From positions 32,116 to 96,115 of the forward strand of contig JALDNG010001351.1 in the NCBI GenBank assembly GCA_024349245.1: a stretch of DNA of 64,000 nt, given 5' to 3'. A model generated the notes under the pieces. It saw only the letters and a list, made by a program, of their open reading frames with translations, did not search any database and was not told the origin of the DNA. Source of the DNA: Neodontobutis hainanensis (Eukaryota > Chordata > Actinopteri > Gobiiformes > Odontobutidae). Made by a program: the position numbers and the translations under genes. This document shows, one piece after another, positions 44,252 through 55,545 of the stretch; position 1 is the first letter of the stretch; every line of letters starts with the position of its first letter.

Positions 44252-46390
44252 TAGTAGATTGTGTTTCTTTGAGTCTGTATCCAGGTTTTTTTTTCCTTTA
44301 TGACTTTCTTGCTTTTGGGTTTGACCTCTGGAGGTTTGGGGTTCAAACATGGCCTAGACCTGGTCCGATCAGAAGTACAGCTCATCTCAGGATCGGCGAA
44401 CACCCTGGGCAGAGATGGACTTTGCTCGAGTGGAGAGGGACCAATCCTCCAGCAGGTTAGGCTGGGGGTAGGACCTCATGGCGTCTGTAATGTGTGCTGC
44501 TTCCTAACATGGGGAGGTGGATGTGGTCATTACTGAGGTAGCAGCTGCAGTGGGACATGACAGAGCCATGTCTGAAAGGTTTTAAGGATACAGTCGCTTT
44601 AAACTTTTCCTTCTTCTGCCGGGATTCCACCTTCTTCAGATGGCGTCCATTATTATCTGTTTTCTTGTGTGTGCTAGTCCCTCGCAGAAAGAAAAGTCAA
44701 AAGCTGTAACATGTCACTGACGTCTCTATAAGTCAATTAAATATGACTCACCTGTACCAACCCTGTCCTGTCACGGTCAAGTCTCTGAATCAGCTCCTCT
44801 ATCTGGTACCGATCCTATTTTTGTTATTTCAAAGTGTTTTTATTGTTTTAAATGTACATAACACAAACAAACCAACAAACATTCTCTTATGTTATACAAG
44901 GCATCACTATCCACCAGCCTCACACTTTGCAGACATTATCTCACATATCCCCTTTCGTCGCAGATTTGCATCCAAACTTATCTAAAGCATACTGAGAATG
45001 AATACAGAACACAACAACAAAACAAAACAAACAAACAAACAAAAAGATATATTTATACTCTATTAATAAATAAAAAATATTAATTAAAAAGGGGGGAAGG
45101 AGAGATGAAAACATAATTTTGTTTTGTTCTAAAGAATTAGCATCAAATGCATTTTCATAATAATCCAAGAAAGGTTGCCATACATTCTGGAATCTTTCTG
45201 CTGAGTTTTGGACTGTAGTTCTTAACTTTTCAAGCTGGAGGAAGGACTTCATGTCGCACACCCACAACGTGAGTGTTTTGGAGATGAGGAGATTTCTAAA
45301 TTGTAAGAATTAGTCGCGCTAACAGTGTAGAGAATGCTATTAATTGAGACTGGCCTCTTGAGACCCAACTTTAGTGTGTACCACCCCAAATATTGCAATG
45401 ATAGGATCTGGAGCAATATTCTTTTTACAAATGTCAGTGAATGTATTAAATAACTCAGACCAGAATATTCCTATGCTTGGACATGACCAGAACCAGAGCC
45501 AAAGAAGCAGGGGCTTGGTGACTTACAGTTGGGATCAACATTAGGATATATTTAGGCCAGTTTGGTCCTAGAAAGGTGCAGGCGATTAAATACTTTGAAT
45601 TGTATCAACCTGTGCCTAACACAGATAGACCATGTGTATATTTTAGTAACAAGACTATTTAGAACCATTACTCAATATCCCTGTGTCCATGGAATAGAGT
45701 AAAAATAAAAAAAAAAAAAAAATAGGAAATCAAGTTATCAATACTTTTAAAGCGTATGTTAGAAAACGATTCTGAGTGAAACATGAAAAACAAAGCAGAC
45801 ATAAATTATTGCATATAAAAAAAAGTAAAATAATATATAAATAATTACTTACATAGATATATAATAACACTAGGCCTGCTTTAAAACAGTCAAATTATCC
45901 ATACTTGTTTCCTACATATATTAGAAGACAGTTCTCAAAGGAAAAAATAAAAAAATAAAATGAAATAAAAATAAAATAACATATGCAACTAGCCATCAGT
46001 ACGCCCACTGTCCAATGTCCCTGAACTGATCCAATGTCCCATGACATTACACTGCAGCAAAATTGATCCCCAACAACAGTTGGTTCCTCCAATACTCTGG
46101 TACCCATCCTAAAGTAGTGTTGATTGCTGTTAATGAAAACAAGTATTAAAGACACATTCTGGCTTGCTTTTAATTACTATATGAATTCTGTATGTCTTTG
46201 GCTAGTGCTGTTGACAAAAAAGTAAGAAACACATACATAAAATATCATGAAATTGATTCTAAAGGCTAAGATGAAAATGGCAAACCTGCAAAGCCTTTCT
46301 GAATTCAAGAACTGGAACTTGCATTGTGCCATCTTTGTCAATGTTTCAGAAGAAATCCCAGAGTCGCAACATGCACTCATCTAAATAATC
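44252..46390 (-). pseudogene. LRRC74-like gene, 3' exons (copy 2), interrupted by L1
   Basis: Exon 46286-46390 encodes DYLDECMLRLWDFF, an in-frame TGA, then NIDKDGTMQVPVLEFRKALQ (EF-hand). Exon 44752-44814 encodes EELIQRLDRDRTGLVQ and is split at its acceptor side by the L1. The terminal exon 44252-44680 has lost about 150 bp relative to copy 1 and is out of frame. Compared with copy 1, the EF loop keeps the ACAGG that copy 1 lacks but lacks GATTA. The two copies therefore broke independently. This copy is more degraded. Confidence 0.65.
44817..46098 (-). mobile_element. L1-type LINE, 5'-truncated, with 12-bp target-site duplication
   Basis: Flanked by GGTACCGATCCT (44805-44816) and GGTACCCATCCT (46099-46110), 11 of 12 identical. 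The minus strand reads an L1 ORF2 C-terminus: FWSELFNTFTDICKKNI, DPIIAIFGVV, then LQLEKLRTTVQNSAERFQNV and WQPFLDYYENAF. The low-coordinate end starts with a T run, as expected for a poly-A tail on the minus strand. The interior is broken by stops. Confidence 0.8.
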
Positions 46391-46619
46391 CTTAAAACAT
46401 TTGAAGAAGACATATTTATTTAGTTATTATCCAAAATCACAGAGGCTAGTTCATCTGGTAGTAGCTGTTGTTGAACATGTAGAGCAGTGGGATTGGGAGG
46501 GACAGTGGGGGGTTCTCCAATTGTTATTTTGTGGGTTGCAGTCTGAAAAAAATGTGAAAAGTCAGAGTCAAAGTACGAGTCATCCTTAAAAAAATTCAAT
46601 TTGAGTCAAGTCATCTTCG

Positions 46620-46800
46620 CTCTCAGGACGCTGGCCTCCTTCAACTTCCTCGAATGAAGAAGAAGTCGCTGGCTACAGAGCCTTTTCTTATAGAGCCCCA
46701 TTTTTATGGAATGGGCTCCCGGTGGAAGTGCAGCGAGCTGACTCTGTTGAGGTTTTCAAAACATACTTATTTCACCAAACGTATGGAGACTGACTCATCA
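46620..46800 (+). mobile_element. L2/CR1-type LINE RT tail fragment
   Basis: The plus frame reads YRAFSYRAPFLWNGLPVEVQ (after one base shift) and VFKTYLFHQTYGD-stop, the conserved end of fish L2/CR1 ORF2. It has no 3' tail of the usual form. Confidence 0.6.
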
Positions 46801-47090
46801 TAGGGTTAGGTTTACACTGGCTGTAGCTGTAGGTACACACTCAACCGCTCATATTATTATTACATCTGCCTAGTTTTCAGTAGTATTTAGCACTTTTTCT
46901 CCTTTCTACCTCCTCCTAGGGTGGACACAAACCTCTCATCTGCTGGTGATGATCAAAAATGAATGTCTTGTCTATCTTTAGTTGAACTGCAAGTCCGAGT
47001 CACTAAAGAAAGTGAGTTACAAATCTGAAAACTGTGGGAGCCAAGCTGACACATGACTGGGATTTTAGTTTTGTGCATGACTTGCGAGTC
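46801..47090. other. Short unexplained interval
   Basis: Contains CAAGTCCGAGTC-type repeat pieces near 46990 and the GAGTC (47086-47090) that abuts the next LTR. No coding region is visible. Confidence 0.35.
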
Positions 47091-47428
47091 TGTTACGATC
47101 CCGCTAAACAAAAGGGACCTGAACATAAAGTCAAACCACACAAAGTGTAAGGCAACACAAATCAAATAACAAACCGTTAAAACAGGACCACCGAGCCCAT
47201 CACCTAAAAGAACTAACTGAAAACATAAAAGAGGAGCTGAACGTCTAAACTGCCCCTGGCATCAACAGCAGCACAAACAGGAGGCGGAGCCCAGCAGGAA
47301 ACACGGAGCAAGAAGCCGGCACCAGCATCCTCCTTATAAAGGGTAGCAGCCAATCAGGAGCCGAGATCAGATACCCCCCCACTCCTCCTGCAGGTGGAAC
47401 ACACAGACAATTACATGCATATGTAACA
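47091..47428 (-). repeat. 3' LTR of the second Gmr1-like element
   Basis: The plus strand runs TGTTACGATC...CATATGTAACA, 338 bp, with inverted TGTTAC/GTAACA ends. The minus strand has a TTATAAGGAGG promoter-like box. The 4.34-kb array carries three longer copies of this family. Confidence 0.85.
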
Positions 47429-47484
47429 CCCTCACCCAAAAACACTGAATATGTTTGAAGAAAAAAAAACTGCTTCAGTTTATA

Positions 47485-48000
47485 TTATACATAAGTATAT
47501 AGACGGGACAACGCATCCGCGATTACGTTCTTTTTACCGCGAATGTGTTGAATTTTTATGTTGAACGATTGAATGCGCAGACTCCAATTCATAAGGCGAC
47601 GATTTTTATTGCGCATGCGGTCTAGGAACACTAAGGGATTATGGTCCGTAAAGACAGCCACAGGCACACAAGAGCCACCCACATAAACCTCAAAGTGTTC
47701 CAGAGCCATTACCAGTGCCAGTGCTTCTTTTTCCGATGGTGGAATACCACCTTTGATGTTTATCAAGATGTTTTGAAAAAAGAAAACCAGATGTTCAACG
47801 CAATCAGGCCCATCTTGTAGGAGAACAGCACCGATGGCAAAATCACAAGCATCAACGGCCAATTTAAACGTTTGGTCAAATTGAGGCGCAGCTTGAACGG
47901 GAGAATTAATTAGCAAACTTTGCTCAAATACAGTTTGACAACCATCAGTCCAATAAAAGTCCACTTTAGGGCTGAGGAGGTCAGTCAACGCGCAGCAATG
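47485..48000 (-). pseudogene. RNase H of the second Gmr1-like element
   Basis: The frame starts MTDLLSPKVDFYWTDGCQTV and continues with LAVDACDFAIGAVLLQDG, EKEALALVMALEHFEVYVGG, FTDHNPLVFLDRM and HIRGKKNVIADALSRL, then a stop at 47485. Catalytic Asp/Glu/Asp positions are present. The SS/FFFQN region is shifted relative to the 36-kb homologue. Confidence 0.85.
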
Positions 48001-48179
48001 GCGGAAAAGTTTTTAGCCCCTGTAATAGCCCACCATGGCTAAATAACAGTTGGTTGGTGGGAACAGGGACAGCGAGAATCGCCTAAACCTTAGCTTGAAC
48101 TGGACGCACTTGACCTCCCCTCACCCTTTTTACAAGATAGGTCACTGTTGCTTGCCCAAACTCACATTTTGTCAAGTTA

Positions 48180-48918
48180 ACTGTTAATGTGTACTGTAAT
48201 GTGCTCCACCCACGAAGACAAACAAACAACCAAGTCATCAAGATATGCTTCACAAAAAGACAATCCAGACAACACTACACGCATAAGCCTCTGAAATGTT
48301 ACACATGCCAAAGGCCATAACCGAATACTGAAGGAAGTCATCAGGTGTAACAAAAGCAGATATTACTTTGGCGCGTTCAGTTAAAGGGACCTGCCAATAT
48401 CCTTTTAGTAAGTCTAGCTTTGTCACAAACTTGGCAGCACCAACATGATCCACGCAATCCTCCATTTGTGGAAGAGGATAACAGTTAGCCTTCGTTACAC
48501 CATTAACTTTCCTGAAGTCTGTACAAAAGCGGTCATCACCATTAGCTTTAATCGTCAATAAGCAGGGTGAGCTCCACGCAGTACAGCTTCTTTTGGCTAT
48601 GCCATACTGCAGCATATACTCCACCTGTTTTTTCAGACGGCCACGTTTGTCTGGATTAACCTGATATGGATGCTGTTTTATAGGCCTTGAATCACCTACA
48701 TCAATATCATGAGTCTGAGAGGGCACAGCAGCAAACAGTGACCTATTGGACGGAATTACATTCACCATTTCTTTCTGCTGAGAATCTAAAAGGTGGAACA
48801 ATAAAACTGACAAACTTTTTAAAGCCTCCGAGTTGGAAAATTTACCCTGAGTCAAAGCCCCGGACCACGAGTCATTTTCAATTTCAGTGCCGGACAGCTC
48901 CTGTTTACCAGCCGCCAA
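48180..48918 (-). pseudogene. RT of the second Gmr1-like element
   Basis: The open frame at 48918-48250 carries HPYQVNPDKRGRLKKQVEYM, LQYGIAKRSCTAWSSPCLL, DDRFCTDFRKVNGVTKANCY, KLDLLKGYWQVPLTERAKVI and FAFGM-like residues. It then shifts before EAYLDDLV near 48250-48230. It contains the RT fingers and palm with the YLDD site in an adjacent frame. Confidence 0.85.
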
Positions 48919-49018
48919 ACTAATTCACGGCTTGGCGCGTTCAGCACCGGACAGCTCCTGTTTACCAACCAGCCGCTAATTTGCGACTCGGAGCATTCAG
49001 CACCGGACAGCTCCCGAC
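48884..49018. repeat. 57-bp tandem repeat in the integrase-RT linker
   Basis: CGGACAGCTCC recurs at 48891, 48948 and 49004 (spacing 57 and 56 bp). Each is followed by a diverged spacer with TTTACCA and CCGC. It encodes repeats of WLVNRSCP on the minus strand. Confidence 0.8.
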
Positions 49019-49029
49019 AAGCCCGGAAA

Positions 49030-49256
49030 TGAATACGGGTCTCAGTGTTCTCAACCCCAAGCAACGCTGCAGACTCTTTAGCGTCTGCCACCACCAAGGA
49101 CGAGTCATTTCGGTCATAATAAGATTTTAACATGTTCACATGGCAAAGGCGTGTGCCACGCCGGCTGTCAGGTGTGAAAATCAAGTAGTCTCTGTCACCA
49201 GTTTCTTTTTCACAACATAACATTACCTCAGGCAGTAAGGGTTGGCAGTAACACAT
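49030..49256 (-). pseudogene. Integrase C-terminal remnant of the second Gmr1-like element
   Basis: The minus frame reads TGDRDYLIFTPDSRRGTRLC followed by HVNMLKSYYDRN. It matches the SDRDYLIITPDRRRRSRLCH segment of the 37.5-kb integrase. The catalytic core upstream is missing. Confidence 0.8.
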
Positions 49257-49790
49257 CCAGCACCAGCAGTGAACGTGGAGAAGACGAAGGAGATTGTTGT
49301 TGACTTCAGGAGAGCACTCAGCATGTTTCTCTGACCATCAATGGTGCGACTGTGTAGGGAGTGAACAGCACCAAGTTCCTGGGTGTGCACATCGCAGAGG
49401 ACCTCTCCTGGACTGAAAACACAGCAAAACTGGCCAAGAAATCTCAACAGCGTCTCTACTTCCTCTGCAAACTGAGGAGAGCCAGAGCCCCACCCCCATC
49501 ATGTACACCTTCTACTGAGGCACCATCGAGAGCATCCTGTCGAGATGCATCACTGTGTGGCACGGCGCCTCCAAGGCGTCCTGCCAAAAGACTCTGCAAT
49601 GCATAGTGAGAGCCGCTGAGAAGATCATTGGTGTCTCTCTCCCCTCCCTCCAGCAAATTTACAGAACACGTCTCATCCGCAAAGCCTTCTGCATTGCACG
49701 TGATCCCACCCACCCATCACACAGCTTCTCCAGCCTGCTGCCATCAGGGAGGAGAGGACCAGCAGACTGAAGGACAATGTAAACTTCCTT
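49257..49790 (+). mobile_element. Rex1-like LINE RT C-terminal fragment
   Basis: The plus strand reads EIVVDFRR, then NSTKFLGVHIAEDLSWTENT, KKSQQRLYFLCKLRRAR, IESILSRCITVWHGASKASC, AAEKIIGVSLPSLQQIY and LIRKAFCIARDPTHPSHSF across three frames. It is a typical fish LINE ORF2 C-terminus. Truncated at both ends. Confidence 0.8.
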
Positions 49791-51330
49791 TTGTTTAATG
49801 TATACACATATTTTAACCCCTATTGACTCGACATAATTCCTTTAAAGTATGGTCAAATAGTAACTTAAATTTTGCACTAAACCTACATAATCTCTTGTAC
49901 CTATGTCTTTAACTGACTAATTAATTTTGTATCTGCCTGATTTAAGATAAGCCCATAAAGTAATTTATTCCAAACTTCTCACAGTTCCTTGTTAAACTGT
50001 CCAACAACTAAGTCCGTCACACAACTAACTATTCTTTTTCAATAAACAACAACACATAACAAACCTTTGCAATTAATATAAACCTCTGCAACTACCAAAT
50101 AATTCTGACCATCTCAACAGATTAACTTTATCACAAAACCCTTTAATACTTAATATAATTCTTACATGTGACTCTTCTAGCTTAAATTTCCTCCATTCTT
50201 AAAATAAATTATCCTATGGATAAATTCTTTATCAGTTCTCTTAAATTAAATGAACTTATCTTTTCTTCTATTCTCTATTTTAATCTTCACTGTTTTTGTT
50301 GTATTAATACTTCACTTGTAATTGTAATTCCCATCATTACTTCTATCTGCATATCAATTTTTCTACGTAAATAATCTCTTTGTTCATGCATCATTATCTC
50401 CTTTGTTCTCATAATTCAACTTCAATTTAAACTATTTCATCTTTAAAGTTACTTTTAACTTGTTTTCTAATGGTAATCCTCTGCTCCAGTTGTATGTATG
50501 CTTAAACTTAACAAACCTACTTTGTTCAAAACCAGTAAACTCTTCCTAATGTCCTACATTAATTAATTCACAGTCCAATTATCACCAAATTATACTAAAG
50601 TCAAAACGTCTTATCCATTAAACAATACAGTTAAACCTTAATTGTATCCAGTCCTCCAATAATCAAAATAAACTCACTAGAGTTCTAACAAGACACATCA
50701 GCATGTTTCTGAGCTGCTCTCTCTTAGTCTCTGTCTGTCACAGATCTTAGCCCAATAAAATCTTTGAAAAATACATTCACCTTTTTGCCCTGTTTAAATT
50801 TGTTCAATAAGCCTCCTGTTGTTAACAATAATACAAACTATTGTGTTCAGTTTATCTGAGTTTCACAAACTCTCTCTCTGAGCGTTACCATGGAGAAGTC
50901 TTTACTCACCCACTATGATCTATATCAGATGAGCTTTGTAATAAGATGTTATTGTATTACTACTGTAGAGTTTTACTCCAGGAAAATAAACCCATATAGA
51001 AGCCTATCCCAAAAATTGAATGTAGATCTGTGAAGGTATCATCACAAATAAATCCCTTCTAAATAATTATCCCTCTATTCTGTTGATATTTTAAAGTCCA
51101 CCAAAATTAAATTTAATAAAATCTAACTTCAAATACATCCCATTATATTGTCTACTATTACTATCCCCTCTTTGATTCTGTTTAAAAGAATCATAAACAA
51201 ATCTGACTATTATTAATCTGTCTCAGCTGGACCTCTGTTTCACTCACAGTTCTTCCTCATTTCTCTAAGATTGTCTCCTTGTTGAATTGAATTTACTTGG
51301 AATCGTATTTGCTTCCTTTAAAATAGTTAT
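49791..51330. other. A/T-rich stretch, no coding signal
   Basis: No open frame longer than about 60 codons is seen on either strand. It is T-rich on plus and A-rich on minus, as in the gag-bearing part further right. It may be decayed interior of the same retroviral element, but I cannot show this. Confidence 0.3.
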
Positions 51331-51605
51331 TTTCTTTTTTACCTGATTTGATGTGTACAGGTCAGTGTGAAAGATGACACCAGACCTTCTTTTTTACCTG
51401 ATTTGATGTGTACAGGTCAGTGTGAAAGATGACACCAGACCTTCTTTTTTACCTGATTTGATGTGTACAGGTCAGTGTGAAAGATGACACCAGACCTTCT
51501 TTTTTACCTGATTTGATGTGTACAGGTCAGTGTGAAAGATGACACCAGACCTTCTTTTTTACCTGATTTGATGTGTACAGGTCAGTGTGAAAGATGACAC
51601 CAGAC
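51331..51605. repeat. Perfect 55-bp tandem repeat, five copies
   Basis: Units start at 51331, 51386, 51441, 51496 and 51551, each running CTTCTTTTTTACCTGATTTG to GATGACACCAGAC. The units are identical by eye except for the first two bases of unit 1. There are no unique spacers. Confidence 0.95.
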
Positions 51606-52090
51606 CTTCTCATGAGACATTCACTGTTCTCCATTCAACCTTGAAGTTTTGAACACTTCTTGTTGAAGACTACATTTCCAGACTTGCTCTGCAGCCGGAA
51701 GGTGTTGTTTCTGTAGAATTCTCCTCAGCACCTTTTAATCTGTTGGAAGTTAACCTTGTATTTCTGTTAGATGTTGTCTAAACCATTTTCTGATCCATGA
51801 GTCTGTTTTATGGTCTCTCACTGGAGAGTCTTCAACTCTAGATGACTCTGTGTCCTCCATAACTCTTATCTCCAACCCTTCCTAAGTGACCTTTATGACC
51901 TCTGTGTGTTTATTCTATTTTCACACAGACCTTCTTTTCTCTGGACAAGATCAACCTGTCAACATTGTTTTATGTCTTGTCTTCTTCTGTCATTAGTATT
52001 GATGCCTAACTTACTCCAGACCATACTGTATGATGTCATAAACTTTTAACTCTTTCTACACTTCTCAGTCAATGCTTTAATCTTAGCCAC

Positions 52091-52449
52091 TGTTATAGGA
52101 ATATTTTATATCCAGAGAGACACGGAGACCGATTATAATTTAACAAGCAATGGTCAGGTTTTAATCCTTGCAAGGAGGAGCAAAGCAGACACAGTAACAA
52201 TGATACAGCGGCAGGTTTGCTTCCTGATGTAAACTTAACATGGGATTATATACAACACAGTGACGTCCTTGGTGAGAGGCGTTCACAATGGTCCAGGAGA
52301 AAGAGTCCTGTGACAAGCCATGTCTCAGTCTTGTTATATCTACTCCATGCTTGGATTAGAGCGAAGGACATGACATGAATTTGACATGACCTGAAGAGAA
52401 CTATAAGCCCCCAGTAACTCTAAACATAGGAATTAAAATTCTTATAACA
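52091..52449 (-). mobile_element. Solo LTR nested in retroviral debris
   Basis: TGTTATAGGAAT at 52091 and ATTCTTATAACA ending at 52449 are inverted ends. The 5-bp duplication GCCAC flanks it (52086-52090 and 52450-52454). Length is 359 bp. The minus strand has TATATAAT and further on ATTAAA, which favours minus orientation. It is unrelated to the other LTRs in the window. Confidence 0.8.
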
Positions 52450-52454
52450 GCCAC

Positions 52455-53831
52455 TTACTTCAAACACTGCTGTAATAGTTTTTGAATCCTATGCTGTTAA
52501 AGTATTATCTGTTTTCAGTTTTACAATGTCTCTCAAAAACAGAATACATCTACAAATAACATTAACTCTGCTTCAGTTGGTTAATGTTACATCTGTTCTC
52601 ACTGTTTTAGAATTTATCTGTTGGTTTTAATCAGACACATGGCTTTTATTTTATATTTTCCTGCTGGGTTAACTGTTTACATCTTTTTGTTTTATTAAAT
52701 TCAGAACTGAAAATATTACTTTATATTTTCTCCTAGTTTTTGTTTAGACAAATTTAGGACTTTAGATCATAAATGTGTAACTGGTGTTAAAACATTGTAA
52801 TTGGAAAACCCCTTTTATCACTGAACCTTTTATAAACTTTGTCACAGCTGAAGCTAATTTTCTGTAACATAGTGTTAATCTTTATTCAATATTGTCTCAT
52901 TTTGAGCTGCATTAAACTATTGTTTTTATACTACTAGAGTATCTTGCTCATCACTGCTGATGATAACCATCTCTCTCTGTTACGTTTAGATGGAACATTA
53001 TATTTTAATCAGAATTTCCTAAAGATAGATTATGTGCATGTTTTTTTTAACACAGAAAATGTTCTGTCTGACTCCATATTCACTTCAATTTAAGCCTTTT
53101 ATCAATTTGGTCTTAATTTTTTCAGACTTCTTAAAGAAGCTATTAATACAGCAAAGTTACAATCCACAACCTGCTATAACCTGCCATTCCTAATAATTTC
53201 AACATTTATTCTACTATTTTTTGCTTCAAAGCTTTTGTTTTAGCTTTGAAGTGAGACGGATCAAGTTTCCTAAATTTTTCACTTAGTATTTAGACTGAAT
53301 ATTCTCAGATTGACAAAATATAATTTTCTTTACTAATTGTTTTTTTTTCTTTTCACAAATACTAAATTTGTAACACTGATGGAGTCTAACTCACATTGCT
53401 TGATCAGACACAGATCATATACTCACTAGATCTCTGTTCTCACTATCTTCAGGTTTACTTTAGATGAAGATAACTTTAGGTCTTTGAGGACTCGACTGTA
53501 AGACAGACTCTTTTCTCTTCCGTCTCAGTCATAATGTAAAACAGAAAAATACAGAACTTAAATCTATTACTGTTGCCAATTTCAATTCAGGAGAATATTA
53601 GACAGTGTCAAAACCAGATCAGAAACCACAGACATTTCATTGTCTTGGAACATGTTCTCTACAGTTCAGCCTGGACTACATCACATCCTCTTAATGACAC
53701 TTTAAATATTTATTGATCTCCTAAACATTTAATTTAGATATACATTTTACTTTTTACTTTTTCGTACAGTACTGCTGTTAACTTTGGTTTAAGTGCACAA
53801 AACCCCAGTCCTTTTGTCACTTAATGCAACT
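52455..53831. other. A/T-rich stretch, no coding signal
   Basis: No gene is visible. Continuous in composition with the gag-like region to its right. Confidence 0.3.
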
Positions 53832-55545
53832 TTAGGAGTTGAGTTTTTTGATCCAAAACCAAGTCTCAAACTGGGAATAAGAGGTACACCATCGCTTCTT
53901 GTCTTTCCAATATATATATTGTCTTGTAATTGAAAGTTTTTTCCCATCACTTGCTTCTTTCCAACTTCTCATAGTCCAAATTATATTTTTTCCCCTCTGA
54001 TGTACATCATTGAACGGTAACTGCATCTTCAGCTCTTCTGAAGTTTTATATAGCCTTTGTGTTCTTTCTATTTTTTTTTTAGTCCATTTCTGTATTAGTT
54101 CTGAATCCTGTGTTCTTCTCAGCCAGTTATTACAGACTGAATAGTCATTTCTCTTCTGTCCTGCTGTAATGTTAACAAGGCAGTCTCTCTGGATGCATCT
54201 CCCTGCTCACACAGCTCCTCTGGTGTCTGATGAGGTTTAATGGGGGTTGGGCAGGACTCACCAGACACTGTTTAGGTCTGTCTCACTCTCCAAACCTGCC
54301 TCAGACACCTCTCTGTCTGGCAGACTTTCCTCTGTCACGGGATCCACTGTGATCTGTTAGGATAATCCTGTTACGGTGACATCGGCTCTGCTGAAGAAGA
54401 CTGGAACAGAAACATAGGTTATTCATATTCCGGGGTTCTGTAGTTAAACTCTGCTCGTCTTTGCGGAGTTCCCTGTTCTTAACACACTCCTGTTTATCAT
54501 TCTTCTCCTTGTGCTGTTGTTCAGTTTGATCATTTGCAGCAGTATTAGCTTTATCTTCAAACTTTTATTTGCTTCTTTCTCTTCTTTCTTTAGCTTTCTG
54601 TAAGCTTTCCCATAATTCAATATAATGCACAGTTGATCTTCTTTGATTTTTTCAACTGAGATTTGCTTTAGTGTAATTCAGGAGGTCTTCTCTTTTTTAA
54701 CCATTTCCTCATACATCCTTTAATAATTTTTCCATAAGCCTTTAGACTTGGCCCGTATGAGGTCTGTTTAGGATCAGAAAGCCTAATGTTGATAATAGCT
54801 CCAGAAGAACTTTTCTGTCCGTGTTTTAACCCTTTCTCTGGCATTTTTGTTTTTATATCTTCTCCGTCTTGACGGGACTGACTTCTTATCATTTTATCCA
54901 GTTCTTTGATTTCCTTTATTTCATTGTTTCTAAAGTCAGAGTCTTTTAACTCATTTGGACAGGAGCGGTCTCTTCACATTTCCCCAAATCCTTATCTCTC
55001 TGAGGATCGGGGTGCTATTCCCAGAGGAGACGCTGCTGCAGCCACTCTCTTCTTCTCCAACTAACACTGCTCTGGTCCGTTCAGTTATAACACACTGGAG
55101 TTCTTCAGACAGCGCTTTTATTGGAAACTGTTCAGGATTTTCTTTATAAAGAAAAGACAATAGTGCTGAAGGTTCTGTACAAGTCTTAACAATTATTTCT
55201 GGACCCACAACAGCTGACTGCACTGGTTTTGTTTCAATTAATTCAATTTGTCTCCGTTTTGACTCCTCTCTAAACCATCCCAATATTTCATTTTCTTTCA
55301 TGTGTTTTTTCTCCGTTTACAACTCAGAACTTTAGCTTTGTAAAGTTTTATATTTTCCTCTACTTCACAGCAGCACATTGGGTCAAAGCTGCCCGTAACA
55401 GGCCATTGTAAAGCCCCAAGAGTTTGTGCCACTTTTTCATATAATTTTTGATCCATTTCTTTTGACTGGATTTCTGTCCAATAATCACCTCTACTGGAGT
55501 CAAAACATCTCCAGACTCAATATTTTTAGCATTTTTCCCTCCCAT
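53832..55545 (-). pseudogene. Broken gag-like region of an endogenous retrovirus-like element
   Basis: The minus strand starts MGGKNAKNIES at 55545, with Gly at position 2 as in myristoylated retroviral Gag. A short frame ends at 55360. Further frames are 55301-54951 (charged; WFREESKRRQIELIE), 54892-54668 (basic; RKWLKKRRPPELH) and 54026-53832. Indels and stops separate them. It lies downstream of the LTR at 57193-57711 in the same orientation, at a distance typical of a retroviral leader. No protease, RT or envelope motifs were found further on. Assignment as Gag is inference from position and the N-terminus. Confidence 0.4.

Larger units (their letters stand above)
42280..46390. repeat. 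LRR/EF-hand segmental duplication, copy 2
   Basis: Partner of 13481-16380. It is longer because of an L1 insertion (44817-46098) and additional sequence near 42725-42870 and 43860-44240. It lacks the two LRR-side exons seen at 16066-16380. Confidence 0.85.
47091..49256 (-). mobile_element. Second Gmr1-like Gypsy element, 5'-truncated
   Basis: On the minus strand it contains the integrase C-terminus (to 49030), a linker, RT (48750-48180), RNase H (47988-47485) and a 3' LTR (47428-47091). The order again has integrase before RT and the LTR directly after ADALSRL. Protein sequence is clearly related to the 35-41 kb element but distinct, and the LTR is unrelated in sequence and half as long. The upstream part is lost at the junction with a LINE near 49257. 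Confidence 0.85.

Noticed and set aside
51331..51605. CRISPR-like array
   Set aside because: Units are contiguous 55-bp tandem copies without unique spacers, in a eukaryotic context.
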